Below are positions 5,330 through 11,954 of a DNA stretch of 11,954 nt, piece by piece (within the stretch, counting starts at the first letter, position 1; every line of letters begins with the position of its first letter). The notes under the pieces are model-generated. The model worked only from the letters and a program-made list of their open reading frames with translations. It was not told the DNA's origin and did not search any database. The stretch spans positions 1-11,954 of the forward strand of contig JAJZEJ010000118.1 of NCBI GenBank assembly GCA_021828635.1, written 5' to 3'. Source of the stretch: Chloroflexota bacterium. Lineage in GTDB: Bacteria > Chloroflexota > Ktedonobacteria > Ktedonobacterales > Ktedonobacteraceae. The position numbers and the translations under genes are program-made.

Positions 5330-7912
5330 ATGATTTATCTCGATCACTTGCTGGCCGCGACCAGCGGTCAGCTTTACTATACTGGCATCGCCACAACATT
5401 TGAGGCTTTTAATCACGATACACGCCAACTCATTCCAGGTCAACTTTTTGTCGCGGTGCGTGGCGAACGCGGTGACGGTCATGATTATCTACTCGACGCT
5501 GTACAGCGCGGAGCCACGGGACTGCTGGTCGAGGCACGCACCTTCAATGCCCTGGCAGCAGAAACACAAGCGGCACTCGCGCAAGTCACAACGGTTGTGG
5601 TAGAAGATACACGCCTGGCTTTACGGCATTACGCTCGTGCGATTTTACAACGCTGGCGACCAATCGTTATCGTCGTGACGGGTAGTACCGGCAAAACTAG
5701 CACAAAAGAGGCTATCGCAACCGTTCTCTCTACTCATTTTCCTACGTTTAGAAGCTGGCAAAACTATAACGATCTGCTTGGTCTACCGCTCTCGCTCGGT
5801 CGGCTGGAGCCGCGCCACGAATACGCTGTCGTCGAGCTAGGCTGTGACCACCCTGGCGAGATTGCCGCGCTGTGCCAGATCACGCAACCCCAGATCGGTG
5901 TCCTCACCAATATCAGTCCGGCCCATCTGCAATATTTCGGCTCCCTGGCACAATTCGCGCGTGAACTCTGCACAGTACTGGCCGCATTACCGGAAGACGG
6001 TATAGCAATCTACAACCAGGATGATGCGCTCATTCGAGACTATCTCAAGCAATATCCACTCAAAGCGCGGCATAGTTCATTCTCACCCGCGCAAGTGCAG
6101 GGCGTGCAAGTCACATGGGATGGCACACGCTGTCTCTTGCCATCAACAACTACAGATAAAGCTGTGATGTTGACCTCACACTTGCTCGGCGCACATCACG
6201 TCTCCACCATGCTTGCGGCCTATACCGTCGCACGCCACTGTGGCATGGAACCGGAGGCCATCAGCGCCGCTTTGTCCAATGTGCGAGCCATGCCTGGACG
6301 CATGAAGCCATTAGAGGGTCGCTTGCGGAGTTGCTTGTTGGATGATACCCATAATGCCGCACCAGCTGCCGTACTAGCTGGCCTTGAGGCACTACATACC
6401 TTACCAGCGAGTAAACGTATTGCCATTTTGGGCGATATGCTCGCTCTTGGTGACTACGAGATGGAGGCGCATCAACTGGTAGGACGTGCTGCCGCTCAGA
6501 ATGCCGATTATCTCATCACTCGTGGAGACCGCGCCAGCATCATCGCGGAGTCAGCCCGTCAGGCCGGTATGGCTGCTGAGCAGGTTATAGAGACAGCGAC
6601 CTATGCCGATGCCGCCAATGTCGCGCTTGGCCTCATGCAAGATACACCCGATGTTGAAACAAGCATTTTTATCAAAGGTTCGGAGCCGACACGCATGGAG
6701 CGTGTAACAGAATTGTTGATGGCAAAGCCAGAGGTGGCACGCGAGGAACTGGTGCGCCAGAGCGTGGGTTGGAAACAGATCGTGGTTACACGCCCCGAAC
6801 GCCCCACCTGGTTAGAGATCGACCTGAGCGCCATTGGCAACAATACCCGCCTGCTCAAAGCGTTGGTCGGGCCTCATGTACGCCTGCTCATCAGTCTCAA
6901 AGCCGATGCCTATGGACATGGCGCGATCAAAGTTGCGCGAACAACGCTGCATAACGGGGCCAGTATGCTCGGCGTGGCGACGGTGAGCGAGGCCACACCA
7001 CTGCGCGAAGCTGGTATTAGTGCGCCTATCCTGGTTTTCGGCTATGTACCACTCTGGCAGATGCGCGAGGCAGTGCATCAGCAGGTCACGGTGACGCTCT
7101 ATTCCAGCGAGTCAGCGCAGGCACTCTCACGTGCGGCGGTTGCTCTAGGCAAAACAGTCAACGTACATGTCAAGATCGACACCGGTATGAGCCGCCTGGG
7201 CATCCGCGCTGAACAGCTTGAGGAGATTGTCACGCTGATACGCACGATCAAAAACTTGCCCGGCCTCATGTTGGAAGGTCTCTATACGCATTTCGCAATG
7301 GCCGATGCCGAAGATCAGAGCTACACACGCATGCAACTTGCACGCCTGCACACGGTTCTGGCAGCGTTGGAAACACAAAGCTTACGTCCGCCCATCGTCC
7401 ATGCCGCTAATAGCGCGGCCACACTTACTTTGCCTGAGACGCATTTTGATATGGTGCGTCCCGGTATCGCCATCTACGGTCTCAATCCTTCCAGCGATGT
7501 ACGTCTGCCAGAGGGTTTTCGGCCCGCACTCTCTTTCAAAACACAGGTGGCACAAGTCAAGACGGTGCCAGCAGGCGAGGGTATTGGCTATGGTTGCACC
7601 TACATCACTATCCATCCAACGCGCATCGCTGTCTTACCGGTGGGCTACGCCGATGGCTTTCGACGTGCGCCAAAAAATTGGGGGGCGGTGCTGATACACG
7701 GACAAGAGGCACCATTGCTAGGACGAGTCTGCATGGATCAATGCATGGTCGATGTCACACATATTCCACACATACGCATCGGCGACGAGGTTGTATTAAT
7801 TGGACGCCAGGGCAACGCTACCCTCACTGCTGAACAGGTAGCGGAGCGGCTCGGTACCATGAATTACGAAGTCGTGGCCGAGATTCTAGCCCGTGTGCCA
7901 CGTGTGGATTAA
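5330..7912 (+). CDS. murF-alr: Bifunctional MurF ligase / alanine racemase fusion
   Basis: One 860-residue chain carries two cytoplasmic peptidoglycan enzymes. Residues 1 to about 468 are MurF, which joins D-Ala-D-Ala to UDP-MurNAc-tripeptide using ATP. Visible motifs are DTRQLIPGQLFVAVRGERGDGHDY, the P-loop TGSTGKTSTKE (117-127), NYNDLLGLPLSL, ELGCDHPGEI, TNISPAHLQYFGS, DDTHNAAP (338-345), ILGDMLALGDYEMEAH and FIKGSEPTRMERV. After a linker of about 25 residues, 492-860 is a complete PLP-dependent alanine racemase. It has SLKADAYGHG with PLP Lys524, KIDTGMSRLGI, the catalytic Tyr754 in GIGYGCTY, PVGYADGFRR and GRVCMDQCMVDVT. Racemase makes D-Ala, the building block of the dipeptide MurF uses, although Ddl acts in between. 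I chose ATG 5330 (CAGGA 11 bases upstream) because upstream TTG/GTG codons lie inside the REP-like palindrome. Similar fusions are known in Bacteroidetes. Confidence 0.95.
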   Translation: MIYLDHLLAATSGQLYYTGIATTFEAFNHDTRQLIPGQLFVAVRGERGDGHDYLLDAVQRGATGLLVEARTFNALAAETQAALAQVTTVVVEDTRLALRHYARAILQRWRPIVIVVTGSTGKTSTKEAIATVLSTHFPTFRSWQNYNDLLGLPLSLGRLEPRHEYAVVELGCDHPGEIAALCQITQPQIGVLTNISPAHLQYFGSLAQFARELCTVLAALPEDGIAIYNQDDALIRDYLKQYPLKARHSSFSPAQVQGVQVTWDGTRCLLPSTTTDKAVMLTSHLLGAHHVSTMLAAYTVARHCGMEPEAISAALSNVRAMPGRMKPLEGRLRSCLLDDTHNAAPAAVLAGLEALHTLPASKRIAILGDMLALGDYEMEAHQLVGRAAAQNADYLITRGDRASIIAESARQAGMAAEQVIETATYADAANVALGLMQDTPDVETSIFIKGSEPTRMERVTELLMAKPEVAREELVRQSVGWKQIVVTRPERPTWLEIDLSAIGNNTRLLKALVGPHVRLLISLKADAYGHGAIKVARTTLHNGASMLGVATVSEATPLREAGISAPILVFGYVPLWQMREAVHQQVTVTLYSSESAQALSRAAVALGKTVNVHVKIDTGMSRLGIRAEQLEEIVTLIRTIKNLPGLMLEGLYTHFAMADAEDQSYTRMQLARLHTVLAALETQSLRPPIVHAANSAATLTLPETHFDMVRPGIAIYGLNPSSDVRLPEGFRPALSFKTQVAQVKTVPAGEGIGYGCTYITIHPTRIAVLPVGYADGFRRAPKNWGAVLIHGQEAPLLGRVCMDQCMVDVTHIPHIRIGDEVVLIGRQGNATLTAEQVAERLGTMNYEVVAEILARVPRVD

Positions 7913-8007
7913 AGATTGTGTAACCCAAATTCCGCCTGGTACGTAAATGTAGTGACAATACTATTTTCTTTGCTTACCATGCCTCAAAAGATTGTAGAGA
8001 ACGCACC

Positions 8008-8994
8008 ATGTTGGAAGAAATACTTAATGAGACCAGACCCGCGCTGTCGGTACAGACAAAGGCCATTATTATCGCTAATCCGGTTTCAGGAGGCTATTTG
8101 CTCCATTCAAATCTCATTAACGAAGCGGTTAAGTATTTGCAAGCTCACAACTGGGATGTCACACTCAATCTAACCGAACAAGCGGGCGATGCACAGAGAC
8201 TAGCACGTGAAGCTGTCGAGGCGCACGTCGATGTGGTCATTGCTGCTGGTGGCGATGGCACAATCAACGAAATCATTCAGGAACTGGCGGGTAGCGAGAC
8301 CACGCTGGGTGTGCTACCTATCGGCACAGTCAACGTTTGGGCGCGTGAGGTCGATATTCCGTTCGATGGCATGGATGCCTGTGAGGTCTTGCTGCATGGA
8401 CAAACGCGACAAATCGACCTGGGCCAGGTCAACGGACACTATTTCATGTTGATGGCGGGTATCGGCCTGGATGGCGAGGTCGCACACGCCGTCGAGCGTA
8501 AACCAGCCAAACGCCTGGGTGCATTGGGCTACCTGCTGATGGGTACCATGCTCGGCCTGGGCTATCCAGCGTTTCGCATCTTCATGCAGATAGATGGGCG
8601 AGTGGTCAAAGCCAACGCCATTCAGGTGATTATTGGCAATACCCAACTCTATGGTGGAGCTATTAAGTATACATGGCAAGCCAAATGCGATGATGGCTTG
8701 CTAGATATCTGTATCATTCGGCAACGTAGTATGCTTGGCCGCATCGCTGTCGCCTTTGATCTACTTCTACGCCGCAATGGACGTGATCGCTGGATACGCT
8801 ACGAACGCTGCCAAACAGCCAGGGTTCGTACCAGAAATACCATCGCCATGCAACTCGATGGCGATCCCGCCGGTCACATCAACTCAGGTTTCCCCTCAAC
8901 CACATTTACTGCCGTCCCACTTGCACTTAAAGTCATCATTCCAAATACTGTATCAGAAGATCTCTTTAGTACCCATCCCATAGATACAAAATAA
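8008..8994 (+). CDS. Diacylglycerol kinase family lipid kinase (DagK/YegS/BmrU-like)
   Basis: This 328-residue protein belongs to the DAGK-catalytic family, which phosphorylates a lipid hydroxyl (diacylglycerol, sphingoid base or a similar substrate) with ATP at the inner face of the membrane. Key motifs are IIIANPVSGG (20-29), DVVIAAGGDGTINEII (75-90) with the nucleotide-binding GGDGT at 81-85, GVLPIGTVNVWARE (101-114), MLMAGIGLDGEVAHAVE (147-163), YGGAIKYTWQAKCDDGLLDICII (215-237) and the late MQLDGDPAGH (281-290). Length is typical for the family. The usual 'GTxNDFAR' motif reads GTVNVWAR here; the Asp is replaced by Val, so the preferred lipid may differ. It follows murF-alr by 95 bases, a gap with no hairpin or clear promoter. 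The ribosome site is weak (GTAGAGA about 7-8 bases before the ATG). Downstream it meets the minus-strand coiled-coil gene end to end with 112 bases between and no obvious terminator. Family assignment is firm; the substrate is not known. Confidence 0.9.
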   Translation: MLEEILNETRPALSVQTKAIIIANPVSGGYLLHSNLINEAVKYLQAHNWDVTLNLTEQAGDAQRLAREAVEAHVDVVIAAGGDGTINEIIQELAGSETTLGVLPIGTVNVWAREVDIPFDGMDACEVLLHGQTRQIDLGQVNGHYFMLMAGIGLDGEVAHAVERKPAKRLGALGYLLMGTMLGLGYPAFRIFMQIDGRVVKANAIQVIIGNTQLYGGAIKYTWQAKCDDGLLDICIIRQRSMLGRIAVAFDLLLRRNGRDRWIRYERCQTARVRTRNTIAMQLDGDPAGHINSGFPSTTFTAVPLALKVIIPNTVSEDLFSTHPIDTK

Positions 8995-9106
8995 GTAGCA
9001 CTCCAGCTCATCCCTATCCTATTCGCATACGTGGATTGGCTCTACAGGTCATTCTATGCGTTTCTATACTTGTGAATGTGCTATACTTTCCGGTTTTCCT
9101 CTTTGA

Positions 9107-9622
9107 TTAAAGTTTTTCAGGTAAACGTGCAAGGATTTGTTGAAGCAGTGTCGTATGTTCTGCAATTCCGCTTTGTAGTCCAACGATTTTCCCGTCTTGC
9201 TCGGCGAAACGTTGCTGCATCTCCGTTTCTATGTTGGTGAAACGTTGCTGCATCTCCGTTTCTATGTTGGTGAAACGTTGCTGCATCTCCGTTTCTATGT
9301 TGGCGAAACGTTGCTGCATCTCCGTTTCTACATTGGCGAAACGTTGGCGCATCTCCGTTTGTAGCCCGACGACTTTCCCGTCTAACTCAGTGTATTGTCC
9401 TCTCAGTTCGGCGAGTTGTTGATTGGTAAATTGGTCGTGGGCTATCAGGGCATCAAAAATTTTATCGTATTTCTCGTTTAGTCTCTCTAGTGCGGCTTTG
9501 TTCACTAATGCGCCTATTGCAATAGTTTGTAGTTCAATGGTCTTTTTGAGTTGGGTATGTTCCCGCTCAAGGACTTGATGTTCCCGCTCAACAGCTTGCA
9601 ATCGTTCTTCGATAGTGGGCAT
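9107..9622 (-). CDS. Small coiled-coil protein with 11-residue (hendecad) repeats
   Basis: This 171-residue soluble protein has no recognisable enzyme domain. Residues 1-32 (EERLQAVEREHQVLEREHTQLKKTIE) look like a heptad coiled coil. Residues 33-80 contain a short hydrophobic piece (TIAIGALV) and more helix. Residues 94-137 are four back-to-back 11-residue units RF(A/T)N(V/I)ETEMQQ. These are flanked by the related segments LDGKVVGLQTEMRQ (80-93) and EQDGKIVGLQS (141-151). Hendecads favour a straight or slightly right-handed coiled coil and usually mean self-association. A leucine-rich tail (TTLLQQILARLPEKL) ends it. No signal peptide or membrane segment is visible. The ATG at 9622 has GAGGA (9632-9636) 9 bases upstream. 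Function unknown; a scaffold or oligomerising partner is possible. The gene looks AT-richer than the enzymes on either side, but I did not compute this. Confidence 0.75.
   Translation of the reverse strand: MPTIEERLQAVEREHQVLEREHTQLKKTIELQTIAIGALVNKAALERLNEKYDKIFDALIAHDQFTNQQLAELRGQYTELDGKVVGLQTEMRQRFANVETEMQQRFANIETEMQQRFTNIETEMQQRFTNIETEMQQRFAEQDGKIVGLQSGIAEHTTLLQQILARLPEKL
9210..9374. repeat. 33-bp tandem repeat, four near-identical copies plus one diverged
   Basis: Units lie at 9210-9242, 9243-9275, 9276-9308 and 9309-9341, each starting CGTTGCTGCATCTCCGTTTC. Units 1 and 2 are identical, unit 3 differs from them at one base, and unit 4 at three. A diverged fifth unit follows at 9342-9374. 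Each unit encodes one 11-residue block of the coiled-coil protein in frame. The lack of synonymous drift points to recent expansion, and copy number may vary between strains. Confidence 0.95.
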
Positions 9623-9648
9623 CGTTTCTTATCCTCGCTTCACTTGCT

Positions 9649-9668
9649 ATTATAATGGGCTTATTATA
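9649..9668 (-). promoter_or_regulatory. AT-rich promoter region of the coiled-coil gene
   Basis: On the minus strand two perfect TATAAT hexamers occur, at 9668-9663 and 9654-9649. Either would start transcription 20-35 bases before the ATG at 9622. No good -35 is seen at the right distance from either, so which one is used, if any, is open. Confidence 0.4.
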
Positions 9669-9689
9669 ACATAAGTTCCTTTGGATTAT

Positions 9690-9706
9690 CAGGTTTTCTA
9701 AACCTG
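9690..9706. promoter_or_regulatory. Short perfect palindrome upstream of the coiled-coil gene
   Basis: CAGGTTT (9690-9696) and AAACCTG (9700-9706) are perfect reverse complements around TCT. The palindrome sits about 20 bases upstream of the outer TATAAT of the minus-strand coiled-coil gene, overlapping where a -35 or operator would be. On the plus strand it is followed by TTTAT, so a weak terminator is the alternative reading. Confidence 0.35.
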
Positions 9707-9760
9707 TTTATGGGCTATGATTTCGCTTTTCTATTTTATACTATGTGGCAAGAAGGCTCG

Positions 9761-9797
9761 GCGATGGCCTGTACCCATTAAGGATACAGGCCATCGC
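9761..9797. terminator. 13-bp perfect stem-loop downstream of the glucoamylase gene
   Basis: GCGATGGCCTGTA (9761-9773) and TACAGGCCATCGC (9785-9797) pair perfectly around an 11-base loop, 42 bases past the glucoamylase stop codon. The stem is long and GC-rich enough to stop or protect the transcript. On the minus strand the sequence after it (CGAGCCTTCTTGCC) has no proper T-run, so it is not a textbook intrinsic terminator. A processed 3'-end hairpin or another intergenic repeat family are alternatives. Confidence 0.55.
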
Positions 9798-9838
9798 AAT
9801 CCCCATGTAGCACGGAATGGATAACCGGTAGCGAGCTA

Positions 9839-11954
9839 TCACCGTTGCGAGACAAAGAGGTTATAGTTGTTGCCGCCGTTGTTATCCCAGGTGTTGTTCT
9901 GGTTATGGAAGGCCAGATTGAGCTGATACCCAGCTTGCGGCATGGAGGTCACGCCAATCCATGAACCGTCGGACTGCTTTATCATTGTCACATCGGTCGG
10001 GCTTGTCCAGTTATTATAGCCCCAATGCATCGTCATGCTTGTGGCGGAACTGGCGAGCGAACCATTGTAGACAATCTTGACCTGTTGACCCTGCACGGGC
10101 AAGTAGGGGAAGCTCATCACCGGATAGTTCAAGGCCGGATATGGGCTAGCCGTGCCAATTGAGGGGTTCCAGTTACCGCCGCCATTGTTATCCCACGTGC
10201 CAGCACCGTTGTTGAAGGCGAAGTTGATTTGAGTAGCATCAACCGGCACACTGATCGTTGTCTCCCAGAAACCATTCGCCATCTTCATCATTGGCTTATC
10301 CACGGCATCAATGTTCTGCCAGTTGTTCTCGCCCCAATGCAGATAGACATGGCTACCAGAGGTCAGCAAACCCTTGTAGTAGATCGTTAACGCGCTCCCC
10401 TGATAGAGTTGAGCGGAATTATAATCAACGGCATAACCGGCATGTGGTTGATAGGCGTTGGTGACATAGCGACTCAGCGTGATTGAAGGTACATCAGCGA
10501 TGTCGTTGTGAGCCGCCGAGAAGAGCAACGTGATGTACTCGCCCATCGCCCAGTTAAGCGGGTTCATGGATTTGGTCGGCGTGCCAGGCGTATAGCCAGC
10601 AGGCGCGGAATTGTCCCAGACCTGCTCTGGAATCATGCCGGAACCATTCTCCGCCGCCGTCATATCAGTGATGAAAGCATCGGCACTGCCACCATTGGCG
10701 ATAGTGTAGATGCCACGTTCACCGGAGAAGATCGGCCAGAGCCGACCGACGCCGGTACCATTATAATCTGAGCCGTTGGCCTGCTCGCCATAGCCATCAT
10801 AGTTATAGCGATGCCAGTACTGATTGCCATTAACGGTCTGCTCAAGCGTCGAGTCAATCACTGGCAACGAGAGCGTGATATAAGGTGAGTTGGCAGGCAT
10901 GACACCCTGGCGCACCAGTTCCAGAAAACCAGCATCGACGACCGAACGCTCATCATGGCTCCCACCACCATTGGCAAGCGTGAGCGTATGCCCATCGTTG
11001 GGATTGGCGTCGTCATCAATGCGCTCAAAGTAGGAGCCACTGCCCAGCGAACCACTGGTTGTAAACGTCCAGTCCTGCACCAACTGCTGATAATAGTCCG
11101 CATAGCTGGTGAAGCGGTTCTGATTGACGGTATCGCCATTGTCGCCCGCAATCTGCGCGGCACTGAGCAGACCGGCAATCTCGGCAGCGATGGTCGAGGG
11201 ACTGAAGCCGCTATTCTCTTCCCAGCGTTCATCGCCAGTCCAGGGGCCATGTTCAATGATATAGTCGGCGGCTGGCTTGATATGATTATTATAGTCGGTG
11301 CTATCGGTCACACCAAGCTTCCAGGCCAGGATGAGCGGGAAAGCTTGCTCATCCATCTGAATGCCAGTCCAGTAGGGCGTACCATTGACATAGCTGTTCT
11401 GTGGGAAATGACCATCAGACTCCTGTTGCGTGTCGAAGGCCCACTGCAGAGCGCGTTTGGGGTCAGCCGTATCACCCGCGACGATCAGTGCGCTGGAGAA
11501 CTCGTACATATCGCGCTCCCAGACCAGGTGATAGCCACCGGCATCGCTATCGCCATTCGATTCGCCCCACGGTGTGCCAAGTCCGGCCACAAACGCGCCC
11601 GTCTGCTTATCTTGCGAGGTTTTGAGGACATTAGCCGCCAGATAGTATTCCTGCTCACGCGCCTGCTGAATCGCTGTCGTGCTACCCACTGCCGGAGGTG
11701 TGTTCAGGCTATTATCAAAGCTATTCCACTGCGAAACATAGGTGTTGAGCATATTGGAGGTGTCACCTAATGTTCCGGCCAATGTTTGCTCAGCATTCAA
11801 GCTGGCTGAGTTTCCGCCGCCATTCTGGCCAAACGAGAGATCCAGGCTAAAGGTGACGCTGGTAGCCGTTTGCGTGTTGATCGTGCCACCATCCGAAAGA
11901 TCAAGCTCACCCGTTTGCGCTGTGTTGCCATTGTTGGCGGCGCTGTAGGTATAG
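9839..11954 (-). CDS. Secreted glucoamylase (GH15) with two C-terminal CBM25-type starch-binding modules; N-terminus off right edge
   Basis: GH15 glucoamylases cut single glucose units from the non-reducing ends of starch and related alpha-glucans, outside the cell. The frame is open through the right edge, giving 704 visible residues; the apparent TTG start at 11800 is internal. The first ~80 visible residues are the end of the bacterial N-terminal beta-sandwich plus its linker. The (alpha/alpha)6 catalytic domain follows: GAFVAGLGTPWGESNGDSDAGGYHLVWERD, then DGHFPQNSYVNGTPYWTGIQMDEQAFP. Next is WTGDERWEENSGFSP, whose Glu pair (about 11216-11221) contains the likely general acid. MIPEQVWD has the likely general base Glu (10625-10627), then NPLNWAMGEYI. 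Two CBM25-like modules end it, at about 10166-10408 (YYKGLL, VYLHWGENNW, INFAFNNGAGTWDNNGGGNW) and 9857-10102 (IVYNGSL, MTMHWGYNNW, LNLAFHNQNNTWDNNGGNNY). The signal peptide is not visible. Glucodextranase is an alternative GH15 activity. Confidence 0.92.
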   Translation of the reverse strand, partial: YTYSAANNGNTAQTGELDLSDGGTINTQTATSVTFSLDLSFGQNGGGNSASLNAEQTLAGTLGDTSNMLNTYVSQWNSFDNSLNTPPAVGSTTAIQQAREQEYYLAANVLKTSQDKQTGAFVAGLGTPWGESNGDSDAGGYHLVWERDMYEFSSALIVAGDTADPKRALQWAFDTQQESDGHFPQNSYVNGTPYWTGIQMDEQAFPLILAWKLGVTDSTDYNNHIKPAADYIIEHGPWTGDERWEENSGFSPSTIAAEIAGLLSAAQIAGDNGDTVNQNRFTSYADYYQQLVQDWTFTTSGSLGSGSYFERIDDDANPNDGHTLTLANGGGSHDERSVVDAGFLELVRQGVMPANSPYITLSLPVIDSTLEQTVNGNQYWHRYNYDGYGEQANGSDYNGTGVGRLWPIFSGERGIYTIANGGSADAFITDMTAAENGSGMIPEQVWDNSAPAGYTPGTPTKSMNPLNWAMGEYITLLFSAAHNDIADVPSITLSRYVTNAYQPHAGYAVDYNSAQLYQGSALTIYYKGLLTSGSHVYLHWGENNWQNIDAVDKPMMKMANGFWETTISVPVDATQINFAFNNGAGTWDNNGGGNWNPSIGTASPYPALNYPVMSFPYLPVQGQQVKIVYNGSLASSATSMTMHWGYNNWTSPTDVTMIKQSDGSWIGVTSMPQAGYQLNLAFHNQNNTWDNNGGNNYNLFVSQR

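Noticed and set aside
7947..7957. ATGTAGTGACA between murF-alr and the lipid kinase gene, identical over 11 bases to the head of the REP-like unit at 5270
   Set aside because: The match stops after 11 bases, with no palindrome or partner copy nearby. It may be a remnant, but chance is equally likely.
9210..9374. CRISPR-like repeat array
   Set aside because: The repeats are directly adjacent with no unique spacers, and they are in-frame coding units.
9231..9422. A plus-strand frame with perfect LVKRCCISVSM repeats
   Set aside because: It only mirrors the 33-bp tandem repeat of the minus-strand coiled-coil gene. The Cys-rich repeat has no ribosome site and begins inside a repeat unit.
10955..11770. 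A 271-codon plus-strand open frame opposite the glucoamylase gene
   Set aside because: It is a shadow of the GH15 catalytic domain on the other strand, produced by codon bias; no start signal or protein motif supports it.
1..11954. A defence island, prophage, integron or biosynthetic cluster
   Set aside because: All sizeable genes are explained by metabolic, envelope, competence or starch-degrading functions. No integrase, transposase, toxin-antitoxin pair or nuclease module was found.

Overview
This window is ordinary chromosomal DNA from a bacterium of intermediate GC content. It carries a bacterial set of peptidoglycan, lipid and propionyl/acyl-CoA genes, and has no phage, plasmid, transposase, CRISPR or tRNA/rRNA genes. 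The mix suggests a soil saprophyte: a secreted starch-degrading enzyme, a B12-dependent acyl-CoA mutase whose catalytic subunit lacks the B12 domain, and a MurF-Alr fusion. My best guess is Chloroflexota, class Ktedonobacteria or a relative. That is an inference from gene style, not something the sequence proves.

Left part (1-2177, minus strand): the 5' end of a GNAT acetyltransferase gene runs off the left edge. Upstream of it, with 193 bases between, lies a complete acyl-CoA mutase large-subunit gene annotated in the methylmalonyl-CoA mutase family. The gap holds an inverted pair of REP-like palindromes. The mutase is divergent from the genes to its right, and the 174-base divergent spacer holds candidate promoters for both directions.

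Middle (2352-8994, plus strand): four genes read rightward. They encode a membrane-anchored HExxH peptidase (MA-like gluzincin), DprA (ssDNA loading in natural transformation), a single-chain MurF-alanine racemase (D-Ala supply plus the final cytoplasmic ligation of the peptidoglycan precursor), and a diacylglycerol-kinase-family lipid kinase. The peptidase and dprA genes are 27 bases apart and probably co-transcribed. A second inverted REP-like pair, able to fold into a 31-bp RNA hairpin, separates dprA from murF-alr.

Right part (9107-11954, minus strand): a small coiled-coil protein contains near-identical 33-bp tandem repeats, each encoding an 11-residue (hendecad) unit. Upstream of it, with a promoter-like region and a strong 13-bp hairpin between, is the 3' portion of a large secreted GH15 glucoamylase with two C-terminal CBM25-type starch-binding modules. 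The glucoamylase runs off the right edge.

No coherent new multi-gene system is visible. The points most worth a second look are the two REP-like inverted pairs, the recently expanded hendecad repeat, the mutase active site with Gln in place of the methylmalonyl-binding Arg, and the MurF-Alr fusion. There is no gene-free stretch longer than about 220 bases.
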